Both the position numbers and the translations under genes were made by a program. This document shows, one piece after another, positions 63,944 through 64,000 of a stretch of 64,000 nt of DNA (its first letter is position 1; each line of letters opens with the position of its first letter). The stretch is from Thermoactinomyces vulgaris (GTDB lineage: Bacteria; Bacillota; Bacilli; Thermoactinomycetales; Thermoactinomycetaceae): positions 478,900 through 542,899 of the forward strand of contig NZ_REFP01000007.1 of the NCBI RefSeq assembly GCF_003688725.1. Reading direction: 5' to 3'. The notes beneath the pieces were generated by a model. That model did not search any database. It saw only the letters and a list, made by a program, of their open reading frames with translations, and was not told the DNA's origin.

Positions 63944-64000
63944 ATGGAGCGTTTACAAAAAGTGTTGGCACAGGCGGGAGTCGCTTCCCGAAGACGTTCG
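63944..64000 (+). CDS. rluB: Pseudouridine synthase RluB, N-terminal fragment
   Basis: The window ends 19 codons into this gene. MERLQKVLAQAGVASRRRS is the start of the S4 domain of RluB-type 23S rRNA pseudouridine synthases. GAGGTGA precedes the ATG. In B. subtilis rluB (ypuL) also follows spmB. Confidence 0.9.
   Translation, partial: MERLQKVLAQAGVASRRRS

Noticed and set aside
1-64000. CRISPR arrays, insertion sequences, tRNA or rRNA genes, prophage
   Set aside because: No direct-repeat array, transposase, integrase, cloverleaf or rRNA-like sequence was found on reading both strands.

Overview
This window is chromosomal DNA of an endospore-forming Firmicute of the order Bacillales, of intermediate GC. 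Many start codons are TTG or GTG behind strong GGAGG ribosome sites. The backbone order (dxs, tlyA/yqxC, nadK, argR/ahrC, recN, spoIVB, spo0A; the bkd operon; nudF, endoQ/yqxK, spoIIM, fur, yqzK, deoB, punA, dacF, spoIIA, spoVA; the rib operon; scpAB, ytfIJ, dacB, spmAB, rluB) matches the Bacillus subtilis spo0A-to-rluB region with insertions and deletions. A thermoactinomycete-like relative is my guess from style and content; the sequence does not prove it.

Layout. 1-495: no protein gene, but several long complementary arms that look like a folded RNA directly upstream of dxs, the position used by OLE RNAs in some Firmicutes. 496-8373: dxs to spoIVB. 8378-14404: a roughly 6-kb accessory block, mostly on the minus strand, that separates spoIVB from spo0A. 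It holds a secreted metzincin-type protease and a partner, an unrecognised three-gene cassette with an unusual hairpin at its start, a glutamate/aspartate symporter, and a 45-aa spore-protein-like gene. 14529-19698: spo0A with a sigma-H-type promoter and 0A box, a long superoxide dismutase, and a TetR/MMPL efflux pair with clear operators. 19712-30361: YqzF, the sigma-54 activator BkdR, a textbook -24/-12 promoter and the full branched-chain keto-acid operon (ptb-bcd-buk-lpdV-bkdAA-bkdAB-bkdB). 30777-36347: a split methylmalonyl-CoA mutase, epimerase, carboxyltransferase and peptidase. 36456-38800: a frameshifted EcsC-family gene, a DUF2642 protein and a manganese catalase.

38921-53250: nudF, endonuclease Q, spoIIM, fur, ald, yqzK, deoB, punA, a secreted immune-inhibitor-A protease, dacF, spoIIAA-AB-sigF and a shortened spoVA operon. 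53361-58225: ctaA, then an FMN riboswitch and ribD-ribE-ribBA-ribH. 58244-64000: scpAB, an orphan PTS EIIA with a cre-like site, ytfI, ytfJ, dacB, spmA, spmB and the start of rluB.

How the genes work together. Much of the window serves sporulation (spo0A, spoIIA, spoIIM, spoIVB, spoVA, dacB, dacF, spmAB, ytfJ). A second theme is branched-chain amino acid use: Bcd, Ptb/Buk and the Bkd complex make acyl-CoAs, and the adjacent mutase/epimerase/carboxylase genes can move propionyl units to succinyl-CoA. The most notable anomalies are the candidate structured RNA at the start, a spoIVB frame that has no stop before its own terminator, the hairpin that separates a Shine-Dalgarno sequence from its start codon at 12180-12263, and the missing spoVAC/spoVAD.
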